Source: Candidatus Phytoplasma tritici (GTDB lineage: Bacteria > Bacillota_I > Bacilli_A > Acholeplasmatales > Acholeplasmataceae). Taken from it: a stretch of DNA of 64,000 nucleotides. The stretch covers positions 281,814 through 345,813 of the forward strand of contig NZ_AVAO01000003.1 of NCBI RefSeq assembly GCF_000495255.1. The letters are read 5' to 3'. The notes beneath the pieces were generated by a model. The model worked only from the letters and a program-made list of their open reading frames with translations, ran no database searches and was not told the DNA's origin. This document shows, one piece after another, positions 28,636 through 39,187 of the stretch; position 1 is the stretch's first letter, and each line of letters starts with the position of its first letter. Position numbers and translations under genes: made by a program.

Positions 28636-28663
28636 AAACTAAACTGTTTTAGCAGTTTAGTTT
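28636..28663 (-). terminator. Terminator overlapping the end of the YitT-family gene
   Basis: An 11-base perfect stem (AAACTAAACTG/CAGTTTAGTTT) with a 6-base loop. On the minus strand it is followed by a T-tract. The TAA stop codon of the gene (28651-28649) lies in the loop, so the 5' stem arm is coding. Confidence 0.85.
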
Positions 28664-29467
28664 CGTTTCTTTTTTGGGAACAAAAGTTATTAATCCCATA
28701 AATAAGGCAGATAATTTAATACGTAAAACAGTATAAAAAAGCGATAAAAACATTTGTGTAGTAAGTTCTTTGAAACCTGTTTCTTTATAAAAATATTCAA
28801 TAATAAAAACACCCACAGAACCAAAAATCATAAGAATATAGCCAAACATTTCTACTAAAAAAGAAATATCTTTTTTCTTATAAACAGATAAATATTTAGC
28901 AATAATATCAAGTCCTCCAGTAGAAGCACCAATTCTTAAAGGAATACCATTAAAAATACCTATTAAAATACCTGCAAAAAAAACTCTGAGAAGATCACTT
29001 AAAAAATCACTTTCAGTTTTGAATATTCCAAAAAATCGTTCAGTATGATATAAAAAACCTTGTTTAACTTGATTTTCAATAAAAAACACCGAAACAAAAA
29101 GAAGGATAGTTGCAAACGCAGTAGTAATGGTAAAATATTTACCTAAATAACGACGAGAGATAAAAAACAATAAGAAAACATTAACAACAAAGTAAAAAGT
29201 ACCAGCAATAACTATAATATTATGGGTTTCAATCTTTCCTGCTTTATGTAATAATTTACCTATTACATCGCCTAAACCAATAACCCCAGTAGGAAAAAGA
29301 TCAGTTTTATATCCGCCATCTCGGGTACAATCAAAAGCCCAAACAGAAACTAAAACATATACTATCAAAGATAAAGATAAAAGTAATATTTTTTTAAATT
29401 CTTGACCATATTGAATTTTTTTCTTTGTTGGAGAAAATTTTTCAATATTTTCCATACCATTTTTCAT
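28649..29467 (-). CDS. YitT family (DUF161) membrane protein
   Basis: An integral membrane protein of 272 residues with about six hydrophobic segments. The segment R-I-G-A-S-T-G-G-L-D-I-I-A-K-Y near residue 180 is the YitT hallmark. The second soluble domain (DUF2179) of typical YitT proteins is missing or very short, because the chain ends soon after the last helix at PKKETKLNC. Function of the family is not established. It stands between ileS and the cation pump, with its own terminator. Confidence 0.82.
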   Translation of the reverse strand: MKNGMENIEKFSPTKKKIQYGQEFKKILLLSLSLIVYVLVSVWAFDCTRDGGYKTDLFPTGVIGLGDVIGKLLHKAGKIETHNIIVIAGTFYFVVNVFLLFFISRRYLGKYFTITTAFATILLFVSVFFIENQVKQGFLYHTERFFGIFKTESDFLSDLLRVFFAGILIGIFNGIPLRIGASTGGLDIIAKYLSVYKKKDISFLVEMFGYILMIFGSVGVFIIEYFYKETGFKELTTQMFLSLFYTVLRIKLSALFMGLITFVPKKETKLNC

Positions 29468-29483
29468 AATACACCTATTTCTT

Positions 29484-32186
29484 TTATTTTAATATATTTT
29501 GGCAACGTGTGCACAAATGAGTAAGGGGTTTAGTGATAACTACGTTCCAACATCTTTGACAAGCATATCCAGAAGCCTTAGAAATTATAACATCAAAAGT
29601 ATCTTTTAATTGAAGTGTTACTTTAGAGACTATAAAAAGTTGATGCAATTTATCTTTAATTTGTAAAACATCCAAAGCATACATTTCTTCTTGGGTTAAT
29701 GATAACGCAATATGTGCTTGCAAAGAAGAATTAATAAGTCCACTTTGTCTTGCTTTTTCCAAATATTGTAAAACTTTTTTTCTTAATGTTAAAAATTTAT
29801 GATATTCTAATAAAAGATGAGAAGTTGAACGTGTTTTGGGTTGTGGCATTTTTTCTAAATAAATATCTTTTTCCACAGTAAAAGGAAAAAAGCCGTAAAC
29901 TTCAGAAGTAGTATGAGGAATGATTGGAGTTAAAACTTGTAAAAGTGATAACAACAAATCATAGATAGTTGATTGAATCATCTTTCTTTCTTTGTGATCT
30001 TCTTTTTCAATGTATAAAATATCTTTGGAAAAATCTAGATAAAAAGCACTAATTTTATTAGTAATGAAAGGGAATAAATGTCTTAACACACCTTCAAAAT
30101 TATAAGTATCATAAGAATGTAGTACGTTTTTTAAAACTTCTTCAAAATCTAGCATCATTGCTTGATGGATAAAAGTTCTTTGTTCAAAGACAATATAATT
30201 AGTGTCTTTTTTAAAATTATATAAATTGCCTAACATAAAACGAAAAGTGTTTCTAATTTTGCGATAAATATCTTCTACTTGTTTTAAAATGGAAGGGTTA
30301 ATGCGGACATCCAGATTATAATTAGTGTTTGCAACCCATAAACGAATAATATCTGCTCCTTTTTGTTCAGCAACAGTTAATGGATCAATGACATTGCCCA
30401 AAGATTTAGACATTTTTTTGCCTTCTCCGTCAAAAACAAAACCATGAGTAATAACAGTTTTATAAGGAGCTTGATTTTGAGTGGCTACAGAAGTAATTAA
30501 AGAAGAATTGAACCAACCACGATATTGATCAGAACCTTCCAAATAAACATCACTTTGTAAAACTTGATTACGTTTTTGAAAAACACTATAAGAAGTTCCT
30601 GAGTCAAACCAAACATCCATAATATCTAGTTCTTTGGTAAATAAATTGTTAGGATTTTGGGGATGGGTGTAGTTTTCAGGAAGTAGTTTTTTAACATCCC
30701 ATTCATACCAAATATCCATTCCGTGCTGTTCGAATAAATTAGCTACATGATTAATTAATTTTAAATCTAGAATAGGTTGTTGGGTTTCGGTGTAAAAAAT
30801 AGGAATGGGAATTCCCCAAGTTCTTTGACGACTAATATTCCAATCCTCGCGATTAGCAATCATATTAGTCATTTTTAATTCTCCCCAACGTGGAATCCAC
30901 TTAACTTTTTGGGTTTCTTCTAGCAAAAGAGATTTAATTTTTTTAATAGAGACAAACCATTGAGGAAGTGCAAGAGAAATAACTGGTTTTTTAGTGCGCC
31001 AATCATGAGGATAGGAGTGCAAAATCACATCTGATTTAAGCAAAGAATGATCTTTTTCTAAATCAGAGATGATAGCTTCGTTGGCTTTGGTATAAAATAG
31101 ACCTCGATATTTAGAAACATTTGTCATAATACCTTTTTTATCAACACTACAAACAACATCTAAATTATATTTTTGACCTACTAAAAAATCGTCCAAACCG
31201 TGTCCTGGAGCGATGTGGACTAGCCCTGTTCCTTCTTCATCCAAAACGTGTTGTGATAAAATAATTTTTCCGGTTTTGGAAACAATGTGATTTTGGTAAG
31301 TTAAATGTTCTAAAGTTTTTCCTTCAAAAGTAGCAATAACTTTAATGTGTTTTGGGTTCCAAGCAAAAACTTTTTGAAGAAAAGGAATGTTTTTAGTTCC
31401 TACCAAATAGCGTTTTTGTAAAATTTCAATTAATTGATATTTTTTTTCAGGATGCACCGCAATTGCTACATTGGCAGGCAAAGTCCAAGGAGTAGTTGTC
31501 CAAATCACCAAAGCCACATTATCGAAAATATCTAGTTTTTTCATGATAAAAGCAACATAGACAGAAGGAGATTGGTGATTGTGGTATTCTAATTCTGCTT
31601 CTGCTAAAGCAGATTCTAAAGTAGGTGACCAATGAATGGGTTTAAGGGCTTTAAAAATTAAACCTTTGGCAACCATTTGTCCAAAAATTCTTACCTGATC
31701 AGCAACAAAAGTTTTATCCAACGTTAAATAAGGATTTTGCCAATCTCCCAAAATACCTAATCTTTGAAATTGATGTTTTTGATTATTAACATTTTCCAAG
31801 GCAAATTCTTGGCATTTATCTAGGAAAGATTTTCTGGTAAAAGCATTTTTGGAAGTTTTTTTAAGAACTGCTGCCTCAATTGGCAAACCATGAGTATCCC
31901 AACCAGGAATTAAAGGAGTGTAAAAACCTTGCATACTGCGCAAACGAACAATAAAATCTTTTAAAATTTTGTTTAAGGCATGTCCCATATGAATATTGCC
32001 ATTAGCATAAGGAGGTCCATCGTGCAAAATAAAAGGGGTATTGTCTTGATTTTGTTGTAATTTTTTTTGATATAAGTTAAGTTTTTGCCAATGTTTTTGA
32101 ATGTTGATTTCGTTTTTGCCTAAATTTCCTTTCATAGGAAAATCGGTTTTTGGCATCAAAAGAGTTTTTTTATAATTTGTTGTCAT
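29484..32186 (-). CDS. ileS: Isoleucyl-tRNA synthetase
   Basis: Charges tRNA-Ile. The 900-residue class I synthetase has the HIGH-type motif H-M-G-H within residues 57-69 (GPPYANGNIHMGH), the editing domain, K-M-S-K-S at residues 591-595, and a C-terminal zinc site C-Q-R-C...C-T-R-C. GGAGAT and AAGGA elements stand before the ATG. No T-box leader is visible in the 95-base gap upstream. Confidence 0.97.
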   Translation of the reverse strand: MTTNYKKTLLMPKTDFPMKGNLGKNEINIQKHWQKLNLYQKKLQQNQDNTPFILHDGPPYANGNIHMGHALNKILKDFIVRLRSMQGFYTPLIPGWDTHGLPIEAAVLKKTSKNAFTRKSFLDKCQEFALENVNNQKHQFQRLGILGDWQNPYLTLDKTFVADQVRIFGQMVAKGLIFKALKPIHWSPTLESALAEAELEYHNHQSPSVYVAFIMKKLDIFDNVALVIWTTTPWTLPANVAIAVHPEKKYQLIEILQKRYLVGTKNIPFLQKVFAWNPKHIKVIATFEGKTLEHLTYQNHIVSKTGKIILSQHVLDEEGTGLVHIAPGHGLDDFLVGQKYNLDVVCSVDKKGIMTNVSKYRGLFYTKANEAIISDLEKDHSLLKSDVILHSYPHDWRTKKPVISLALPQWFVSIKKIKSLLLEETQKVKWIPRWGELKMTNMIANREDWNISRQRTWGIPIPIFYTETQQPILDLKLINHVANLFEQHGMDIWYEWDVKKLLPENYTHPQNPNNLFTKELDIMDVWFDSGTSYSVFQKRNQVLQSDVYLEGSDQYRGWFNSSLITSVATQNQAPYKTVITHGFVFDGEGKKMSKSLGNVIDPLTVAEQKGADIIRLWVANTNYNLDVRINPSILKQVEDIYRKIRNTFRFMLGNLYNFKKDTNYIVFEQRTFIHQAMMLDFEEVLKNVLHSYDTYNFEGVLRHLFPFITNKISAFYLDFSKDILYIEKEDHKERKMIQSTIYDLLLSLLQVLTPIIPHTTSEVYGFFPFTVEKDIYLEKMPQPKTRSTSHLLLEYHKFLTLRKKVLQYLEKARQSGLINSSLQAHIALSLTQEEMYALDVLQIKDKLHQLFIVSKVTLQLKDTFDVIISKASGYACQRCWNVVITKPLTHLCTRCQNILK

Positions 32187-32281
32187 ATCCTTTTTTATCT
32201 CCTTATTTTTAGGTTGTTAAATTGCTTTGTTTGTTATTTGGACTTAAAGTTTAAAATAAATGAAAAAATCAAAAATCAAAA

Positions 32282-33373
32282 TTAAATATTAAATCTAAAA
32301 GTAATAATATCGCCATCTTTAACTATGTATTCTTTACCCTCAATGCGAACTTTGCCTTTTTCTTTACTTTTTTGAAAAGTTTGAGCTTCTAATAAATCAA
32401 GGTAAGAAACAACTTCAGCTTTGATAAAACCTTTTTGTAAATCAGTGTGAATAATACGAGCACATTCGGGAGCTTTAAGACCCTTTTTAAAAGACCAAGC
32501 GCGAACTTCTTTAGGTCCTGCAGTAAAATAAGTTTGGAGCTCTAAAAGAGCATAACTTTCTTGAATTAATTTAGTAAGTCCTGATTCCACAAGACCATAG
32601 TCCTTTAAAAAAAGTTGCTTTTCTGCAAAATCTAAAGACGATATTTCTTTTTCTAATTGAACACACAAAGGAATTGCTTTTTTGGATTCTTTAGTAGCAT
32701 ACGCTAAAACTTGTTGGTAAAAAACGTTGGAATCCAAAGATAATAAATCATGTTCTTTAATGTTGGCTAAATAAAGGGAAGGTTTTAAAAATAACAAATT
32801 AAAGGTTTTGACAAGCTTTAATTCTTCATCCGAAAAAACCAATTTTTTTAAATCTTGGGTAGTTAAATGAGTTTTAATTTTGGTTAATAAAGCTTTTTCT
32901 TGCAATAATTCTTTGTCAAGTTTATTTTTTTGTTTACCCAATTTAATTAAGCGTTTTTCAATTTGTTCTAAATCTGCTAAAGCTAGTTCTGTTTGAATAA
33001 TATCAATTTCTTCTACAGGATTATTCGTTTCTTTCACATGAGTAATATTTGGATCTTCAAAACATTTAACCACATGACAAATAGCATCTACATCGCGAAT
33101 ATGATTTAAAAATTGATTGCCAAGCCCTTCGCCTTTAGAAGCTCCTTCCACCAAACCTGCAATATCTTTGAATTCTATCAAAGCAGAAATGGTTTTTTGA
33201 GATTGAAAAATTAGAGATAAAGTTTGAAGACGAGAATCTGACACTTCTACAACGCCAACATTAGGTTCGATAGTGGCAAAAGGGTAATTAGCTTCTAAAA
33301 CTTGCATTTTAGTTAAAGCATTAAATAAAGTAGATTTGCCCACATTTGGCAAACCAATAATTCCGACTTTCAT
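32282..33373 (-). CDS. ychF: Obg-like ATPase YchF
   Basis: A cytosolic P-loop NTPase of the OLA1/YchF family linked to ribosomes and stress. The 363-residue protein has G-L-P-N-V-G-K-S at residues 7-14, the switch D-I-A-G-L-V-E-G-A-S-K-G-E-G-L-G, a helical domain, and a C-terminal TGS domain (A-R-I-I-H-T-D-L-Q-K-G-F-I-K-A-E-V). AAGGAAA precedes the ATG. Confidence 0.96.
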   Translation of the reverse strand: MKVGIIGLPNVGKSTLFNALTKMQVLEANYPFATIEPNVGVVEVSDSRLQTLSLIFQSQKTISALIEFKDIAGLVEGASKGEGLGNQFLNHIRDVDAICHVVKCFEDPNITHVKETNNPVEEIDIIQTELALADLEQIEKRLIKLGKQKNKLDKELLQEKALLTKIKTHLTTQDLKKLVFSDEELKLVKTFNLLFLKPSLYLANIKEHDLLSLDSNVFYQQVLAYATKESKKAIPLCVQLEKEISSLDFAEKQLFLKDYGLVESGLTKLIQESYALLELQTYFTAGPKEVRAWSFKKGLKAPECARIIHTDLQKGFIKAEVVSYLDLLEAQTFQKSKEKGKVRIEGKEYIVKDGDIITFRFNI

Positions 33374-33537
33374 TTTTGAGTTTCCTTATGTTATTTTATT
33401 TTGTAAAAAATAGGTAGTAGTTTTTTGTTGAGGGGGCAAAATATGGTTATAAAATTGTGTAAAAAAGATAAAAAATAATCTTATAGCAATTCTTAAATCG
33501 ATTTCTGAAATGATGCTATAAAAATGTGTAAAAAAAA

Positions 33538-34458
33538 CTAATATTTGGGTTGGTTTTTGATTTCTTCGTAAAAGCTCACATAATTTTGATATCGAGAGGG
33601 AAGTATTTGACCGTCTTCTAAAGCTTTTTTGACGCCGCATTTTTCTTCTTGTAAATGAAAACAACTTTCACCAAAAAAACAATCACAAACATGTTCTACA
33701 AAATCAGGATAAAAATTCTTTAAAGTCCTAGTGCAAAAAGTAGTTAAGTCTAATTTGGAAAAACCAGGAGTATCCACAATAAATCCGCCATTAAAATCGT
33801 ATAATTGGGCGTTTTTGGTGGTATGTTTGCCTCTGCCAAGACTTTCGGAAATTTCTTGTGTTTTAAGTTTGGCATCTGGAATTAAAGCTTTTAGTAAAGT
33901 AGATTTTCCTACTCCGGTTTGTCCTGCCAAAACTGTAATTTGATTAGCAAAAATGTGTTTAAGGGCATCTATTCCTATTTTTTGCTTAGAGTTGATATAA
34001 TAAAAGTTTTGAAATTTTTGGTAATAAGATAATTGTTGTTTCATTGTTGTAAGGTTTTTGGGTTCTAACAAATCTATTTTAGAAAAAACCAAAACTACAT
34101 CTAATTTTTGTTGTTCTAAAATTAATAAAAACTTATCTAATAAAAGAAATTGAAATTTGGGCTTTACTAATGAAAAAACTAGCAATACCTGGTCAATATT
34201 GGCAACATTAGGTCTTTTTAATTCATTTTTACGAGGTAAAATAGATTGAATTAAATAAGTATCACAAGAAAGTTCATAAAGCACAATATCACCTACTTTA
34301 ATAATAAAGTCAGAGACAGAACTATTTTCTTTTTGGGTAGTTTTGATATCGGGTTTTTTTAATTTACCTCTTTTTTTAGCTTCCAAAATGATTTGAGTTT
34401 CTAAATCTTTAATATAATAAACTCCAGCCAAAAACCTTAATACTAAAGCTTTTTCCAA
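33538..34458 (-). CDS. rsgA: Ribosome small subunit-dependent GTPase RsgA, TTG start
   Basis: A late 30S assembly GTPase with circularly permuted G motifs. The start TTG at 34458 lies 7 bases after AAAAGGAG. The OB domain comes first, then N-x-x-D type F-S-K-I-D-L-L, the P-loop G-Q-T-G-V-G-K-S-T near residue 180, and D-T-P-G-F. The C-terminal zinc knuckle ([11 protein letters not shown]...C-G-V) is present. The protein of 306 residues has normal length. Confidence 0.95.
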   Translation of the reverse strand: MEKALVLRFLAGVYYIKDLETQIILEAKKRGKLKKPDIKTTQKENSSVSDFIIKVGDIVLYELSCDTYLIQSILPRKNELKRPNVANIDQVLLVFSLVKPKFQFLLLDKFLLILEQQKLDVVLVFSKIDLLEPKNLTTMKQQLSYYQKFQNFYYINSKQKIGIDALKHIFANQITVLAGQTGVGKSTLLKALIPDAKLKTQEISESLGRGKHTTKNAQLYDFNGGFIVDTPGFSKLDLTTFCTRTLKNFYPDFVEHVCDCFFGESCFHLQEEKCGVKKALEDGQILPSRYQNYVSFYEEIKNQPKY

Positions 34459-34823
34459 ATAATAACTCCTTTTTACATTTTGAAATCTTTTTTAATTATT
34501 TTTTTCTGATTTTGTATAAATTACTTTTTAAAAAATTTTAAATTGTCTGTGTGTGTGTGTGTATGTAATAAAAAATGCTAGATACTAATTTATTCTAATT
34601 TGAGTAACTTTTTTTAATTAATTAAAAAAACATTAATTATTTTTATTATAACATATAAAAAAAAAATAATTACATATAAAGATAAATTGGTTTTAAATAA
34701 GCAAAAACAGAGTTTATTTGCTAATTTTTTTTATGGATATGACTTTGACAAATGGGATGTTTGTAACAAAAAAAAAATAAAAAGGGGTTGACGTTTCTGG
34801 CAAAAATTGTTACATAAAAAAGG
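34459..34823. other. Spacer with a TG microsatellite
   Basis: AT-rich, non-coding. A (TG)-repeat tract of about 16 bases lies at 34549-34564. A plus-strand TTGACG at 34788-34793 is followed 17 bases later by TACATA, a promoter-like arrangement pointing straight into the hairpin at 34827-34848; no gene follows it on the plus strand. Confidence 0.45.
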
Positions 34824-34857
34824 AAGGACCCCTTAATAATAAGGAGTCTTTTTTTGA
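34824..34857 (-). terminator. Terminator of glyA
   Basis: On the minus strand GACTCCTTA (34848-34840), loop, TAAGGGGTC (34835-34827) pair completely if one G-U wobble is allowed, then CTTCC and six T follow. On the plus strand the stem has one mismatch and is followed by seven T, so it may also stop plus-strand transcription. Confidence 0.75.
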
Positions 34858-34953
34858 TGCTTTATTAATATTGAGTCAATATAATTAGGCAAGGGTAAAA
34901 TTGTAGGATTACAAAATAATTATTTTTATGATTGAAAATAAGGATGTCGTTTT

Positions 34954-36204
34954 TTATTTATTAAATTTACTTAATAAAGCCAAAACTTGTTGTTTAATTT
35001 GGGATAAATAAGACTCATTGTCCAAGTGATTGATAGCTTTGTCCATCAAGTCTGCAACTGCAACAAAATCATTTTCTCTAAAACCTACTGTTGTCATAGC
35101 AGGTGTGCCAATTCTAATACCGCTTGTCACAAAAGGTTTTTCTTGATCAAAAGGAATGGTATTTTTATTGACAACAATATTTATTTTTTCTAATGTGTTT
35201 GCGATTTTGGCTCCTGTAAACTCAGGATTTGTATGTTTAACATCAATTATAAATAAATGATTGTCAGTGCTTCCACTTACAATGCGATAACCTTTTTGTT
35301 GGAAGGATTTAGCAAAGGTTTTTGCATTTTTGATAACTTGCTTTTGATATTCTTTAAAGGAAGGCATCATCGCTTCTTGAAAAGCAACAGCTTTAGCAGC
35401 AATAGTATGAATGCAAGGTCCTCCTTGAATACCTGGAAAAATACCGCGATTGATTTTTTTAAATACTTCTTCTTTATTAGTTAAAATCAAACCTCCACGC
35501 GGTCCCCTCAGCGTTTTGTGAATAGTAGAAGTAACAACATCGGCGTTAGCTTCAAAGGGACAAGGATGAAGACCACAAGCAACTAAACCTGCAATATGAG
35601 AAATATCTGCCATTAAATAGGCATTGACTTCATCAGCAATTTGGCGAAACTTTTTAAAATTAATAGTTTTAGAATAAGCCGAATATCCTGCAATAATTAA
35701 TTTAGGTTTAACTGTTAAGGCAACTTTACGAATTACATCATAATCAAGCATTTCAGTTTGGGGATTGACATTATAAAAATGAGCTTCGTAAAAACTACCA
35801 GAAAAACTTAATTTATGACCATGAGTAAGATGTCCCCCATCCATTAAAGATAATCCTAAAATTTTATCACCAGGTTTTAATAAGGCTTGAAATACTCCCA
35901 TATTTGCTTGTGAACCTGAATGAGGTTGGACGTTTGCATATTTAGCACCAAACAACTTGGTTGCTCTTTGAATGGCGATTTTTTCTATTTGATCTACATT
36001 TTTACAACCATTATAATATCTAGCTTGAGGATATCCTTCTGCATATTTGTTAGTCAAAATACTTCCTTGAGCGTCTAATACTGCTTGAGAAACAAAATTT
36101 TCCGAAGCAATTAATAAGATATTTTCTTTTTGTCTAGTTTTTTCTTGTTCAATAAGATCAAATATTTCTTGATCTTGGTCTTTTAATCCTAACTTTTGAT
36201 TCAT
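34954..36204 (-). CDS. glyA: Serine hydroxymethyltransferase
   Basis: A PLP enzyme that makes glycine and 5,10-methylene-THF from serine and THF. I start it at 36204 ([13 protein letters not shown], 416 residues); the TTG four codons upstream abuts the AAAGG site and is less likely. The PLP lysine lies in [21 protein letters not shown] and H-S-G-S-Q-A-N are also conserved. Its terminator follows. One-carbon metabolism fits with folate uptake by the nearby ECF module. Confidence 0.96.
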   Translation of the reverse strand: MNQKLGLKDQDQEIFDLIEQEKTRQKENILLIASENFVSQAVLDAQGSILTNKYAEGYPQARYYNGCKNVDQIEKIAIQRATKLFGAKYANVQPHSGSQANMGVFQALLKPGDKILGLSLMDGGHLTHGHKLSFSGSFYEAHFYNVNPQTEMLDYDVIRKVALTVKPKLIIAGYSAYSKTINFKKFRQIADEVNAYLMADISHIAGLVACGLHPCPFEANADVVTSTIHKTLRGPRGGLILTNKEEVFKKINRGIFPGIQGGPCIHTIAAKAVAFQEAMMPSFKEYQKQVIKNAKTFAKSFQQKGYRIVSGSTDNHLFIIDVKHTNPEFTGAKIANTLEKINIVVNKNTIPFDQEKPFVTSGIRIGTPAMTTVGFRENDFVAVADLMDKAINHLDNESYLSQIKQQVLALLSKFNK

Positions 36205-36294
36205 TTTTGGGCACAACCTTTTTCTTTTTTTATTTTTGGGTATTCAATGTAATTATTGAAAAAAACAAAAGTATTTATAAAATCATTTACAAAT

Positions 36295-37338
36295 TTATTT
36301 GATAAACAATAAAGCAAAAATGATAATTATGGTTATAAAATCAAGTATTTTCCAACGATAAATAATCATTTTAGTACGAGAAGCTCCCAAAACATAACCT
36401 CTTACTTCCATAGCATTGGAAAGCACCAAAGACCTTTTAAAAACCAACACAAAAATAGGAACCAATAAGGCTAAAAGATGATTAATTCTTTTAAAAATAT
36501 TTTTTTTGTGCAAATCCATGCCTCTTGCTGTCTGAGCTTTTAAAATTCTATTGGTTTCTCGCAATAAAAAAGAATTAGCCATAAAAATTAAAGAAAGCAT
36601 CAAAGTAAAAGTTTCAGTAGCAATTTTGAGTTTTTTTAAAGGAGACAAAATAATATCTAGGCCATCTTGAATTTCGATAAAAGAAGTTATTTTATTGAAT
36701 AAAAAAAACAACATCACAATTAAAAACAATCTTGTCATAATAAAACAAATTCTTAGAAAAGAAGTCGTTTGCAATATATATTTTTTAGGTTCGCATCCCA
36801 AAATATTTTGTATATTGGAAGGAAAATATGAAGGAATAACAAAGACACACAAAAGCAAAAATAACAAATAAGATAATTTAAAAGGGGTATATTTTTTAGT
36901 AAAATTATATAATAAAATACATATTAAAAACAACCAAAAAGAATTGATGGCATAACTTAAAATAGGAATGGAAACTTGCATAAAAGCATCATAAGAATCA
37001 GTTTCCAAAGGAACTAAATTTATTACCAAAGAAATAATAAAAACAAATCTTAAATGTTTAATTCTTTGCCAAAAATAACTCCAAGTTACTCCAAAAAAGA
37101 AACAAAGGCTCATTAAAACTACTATAAAACAAATATAAAATAAAGTAATGTATTTGGGGTTTGCAAAAATAAAAGCTTGATTTTGGGCAATATTATTAAC
37201 ATTAATAGGAAGTTTTAAAATAAAAACTAACAGCAACACAAAAGAAAGAATTTTGATAGAAGGATGGAGTTGGTACAAAAAACAACGAGATAAAGGGGTG
37301 CGGGATAAATTATTATTTGTAAAATCATTATTTTCCAT
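36295..37338 (-). CDS. ecfT: ECF transporter transmembrane subunit EcfT
   Basis: Scaffold membrane subunit of an energy-coupling factor vitamin importer. The 347-residue protein has several hydrophobic segments and the two coupling motifs typical of the CbiQ/EcfT family, A-R-G-M-D near residue 268 (A-Q-T-A-R-G-M-D-L) and A-M-E-V-R-G-Y near residue 308. It follows ecfA2 by 12 bases and has an AAAAGG site. Confidence 0.92.
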   Translation of the reverse strand: MENNDFTNNNLSRTPLSRCFLYQLHPSIKILSFVLLLVFILKLPINVNNIAQNQAFIFANPKYITLFYICFIVVLMSLCFFFGVTWSYFWQRIKHLRFVFIISLVINLVPLETDSYDAFMQVSIPILSYAINSFWLFLICILLYNFTKKYTPFKLSYLLFLLLCVFVIPSYFPSNIQNILGCEPKKYILQTTSFLRICFIMTRLFLIVMLFFLFNKITSFIEIQDGLDIILSPLKKLKIATETFTLMLSLIFMANSFLLRETNRILKAQTARGMDLHKKNIFKRINHLLALLVPIFVLVFKRSLVLSNAMEVRGYVLGASRTKMIIYRWKILDFITIIIIFALLFIK

Positions 37339-37350
37339 TAATAATACCTT

Positions 37351-38211
37351 TTAACAATAAAACTCTTTTAAATATTGGGCAAGGGTGCTAAAACAATAGT
37401 GTGCTTTAAAAGGGATTCCTAAAGTTTGATTTAAATATTTTAAAATTTTAAAAGTATCAGGAATATCTAAGCTAAATTGCTCAAATTGGGGATGTTCAAA
37501 AAAAGTTTCTTTTGTACCATCAAAAAGCAATTTTCCTTGAGACAAAACCAAAACACGTTTTGCATATTGGGTAATCAAATTCATATCATGAGTAATAATA
37601 ATAATAGTTTTGTGAAATGTTTGATGCAAAATTTGTAAAAAATCCATAATATCAGAACTACTTTCCAAATCAAGACCACGCGTAGGTTCATCAAGGATTA
37701 AAATATCAGGCTGCATGGCTAAAATACCTGCAATAGCTACTTTTCTTTGTTGCCCATCGCTAATTTGAAAAGGAGATTTTTGATGTAAAGTGGGAGGAAT
37801 ATTGATTTGTTCTAAAGTTTTGAGAGCTTGCTTTTGGGCTTGTTGTTTGTTATTTAAAAAAACTTCAGCTCCAAACATTACATCTTTTAAAACAGTTATT
37901 TCAAATAATTGATATTCGGGGAATTGGAAAACTAAACCTACTTTTTGACGCAAAGGCACTAAGAGCTCTTTTTTGGTTTTAGAAGTTATGGTAGTACCAC
38001 AAACTGTTACTTTTCCTATATTTGTGGTAAGCAAAGCATTCATTAATTGCACTAAGGTCGATTTGCCTGAGCCGGTTTCCCCCACTAAAGCAATAAATTC
38101 ATTTTGAGAATTAATTTTTAAATTAATATCAGATAAAGCGGCATCAGTTTTTTGATTGGTATGGTTTTTTTTATTATAATAAAAACTTACTTTTTCAAAT
38201 TGTATTGCCAT
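37351..38211 (-). CDS. ecfA2: ECF transporter ATPase EcfA2
   Basis: Second ATPase of the ECF module. Over 286 residues: Walker A G-E-T-G-S-G-K-S-T, Q-loop V-F-Q-F-P-E-Y-Q-L-F (the EcfA2-type F-P-E-x-Q-L), a signature degenerated to I-S-D-G-Q-Q-R-K-V-A-I, and Walker B I-L-I-L-D-E-P-T-R-G-L-D. It overlaps ecfA1 by 25 bases. AAAGGA precedes the ATG. Confidence 0.94.
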   Translation of the reverse strand: MAIQFEKVSFYYNKKNHTNQKTDAALSDINLKINSQNEFIALVGETGSGKSTLVQLMNALLTTNIGKVTVCGTTITSKTKKELLVPLRQKVGLVFQFPEYQLFEITVLKDVMFGAEVFLNNKQQAQKQALKTLEQINIPPTLHQKSPFQISDGQQRKVAIAGILAMQPDILILDEPTRGLDLESSSDIMDFLQILHQTFHKTIIIITHDMNLITQYAKRVLVLSQGKLLFDGTKETFFEHPQFEQFSLDIPDTFKILKYLNQTLGIPFKAHYCFSTLAQYLKEFYC

Positions 38212-39002
38212 AAAATATCCTTTAAATTTTCTAAAATTTGATTATTTTTAATTTTTTTGGTGGTGCTGTCTTTTAAAATTTCATAGTAAAGCTGTAATGA
38301 TAAAGGGAGTTTTAATTTATATTGTTGCAAAAATAAAGGGTCTTGAAAAAGGTTTTGGGGTGGTCTTTGGGTAATTAATTTTCCTTGATCAAGAACAATA
38401 ATTTCATCACTTTTAGAGGCAAACTCCAAATCATGAGTAATGGTAATCAAAATTTTATTTTTAATGGTTTGAATAATTTTTTGCACTTCCAAAGCACCTT
38501 GAGGATCTAAAAAAGAAGTTGCTTCATCAAAGATAATAATTTCAGGTTCCATCGCTAAAATGGAGGCAATTGCTACACGTTGTTTTTGTCCTCCTGAAAG
38601 TTGATTCACGTTTTCATCTAATAAATCATCTATTTTTACCATTTTTGCATATTGCAAAACTTTGACTATAATTTCTTCTCTACAAACATTATAATTTTCT
38701 AATCCAAATGCAATATCTTCTCTTACAGTAAGTCCTGCAAACTGATAATCAGGATTTTGGAAAACCATACCTATTTTATGTCGCAAAAGAGGCAAATTTT
38801 TTTCATTTAAAACGATATTGTCAATTAAAATTTGTCCTTTGGTACAAGCCAGCAGTCCTACTAAAATTTTAGCTAAAGTAGATTTTCCCGAGCCATTATG
38901 ACCAACAATAGAAACCCAAGAATTATTTTGAATAATTAAATTAAGGTCTTTGAGAATAGGATTACAACCGTAATAAAAAGTTAAATTTTGAATAGATATC
39001 AT
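38187..39002 (-). CDS. ecfA1: ECF transporter ATPase EcfA1
   Basis: First ATPase of the ECF module. I start it at 39002 (MISIQNLTFYYG, 271 residues), since the 37 codons above it are not conserved. Walker A G-H-N-G-S-G-K-S-T, the EcfA1-type Q-loop V-F-Q-N-P-D-Y-Q-F, L-S-G-G-Q-K-Q-R-V-A-I-A and Walker B I-I-I-F-D-E-A-T-S-F-L-D are all present. The order ecfA1-ecfA2-ecfT is standard. Confidence 0.94.
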   Translation of the reverse strand: MISIQNLTFYYGCNPILKDLNLIIQNNSWVSIVGHNGSGKSTLAKILVGLLACTKGQILIDNIVLNEKNLPLLRHKIGMVFQNPDYQFAGLTVREDIAFGLENYNVCREEIIVKVLQYAKMVKIDDLLDENVNQLSGGQKQRVAIASILAMEPEIIIFDEATSFLDPQGALEVQKIIQTIKNKILITITHDLEFASKSDEIIVLDQGKLITQRPPQNLFQDPLFLQQYKLKLPLSLQLYYEILKDSTTKKIKNNQILENLKDILWQYNLKK

Positions 39003-39187
39003 AACTTTAAATTTTTTCTTTCTTTGTTTTAATATTTGGTAGTTTTGATGGGGCATTTTTGAGATATTTGATTTATTTTGAGTGGGGATAAGTTTAAAAA
39101 AAAAGAAAACCACTTTTGCAACGAATCGTAAATTAAAATATAAAATAAAAAATAAGATTGAGTTTTTATGAAAAGGTGGAAAAATTG

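Noticed and set aside
32187..32281. T-box leader for ileS
   Set aside because: The gap is 95 bases, with no T-box sequence or terminator.
33386..33664. 92-codon minus-strand frame after rsgA
   Set aside because: It overlaps the conserved C-terminus of RsgA in another frame, and the non-overlapping part is low complexity.
34549..34564. TG microsatellite as a phase-variation switch
   Set aside because: It lies 90 bases upstream of the rsgA start, in a housekeeping context, and not in a coding frame or between promoter elements.
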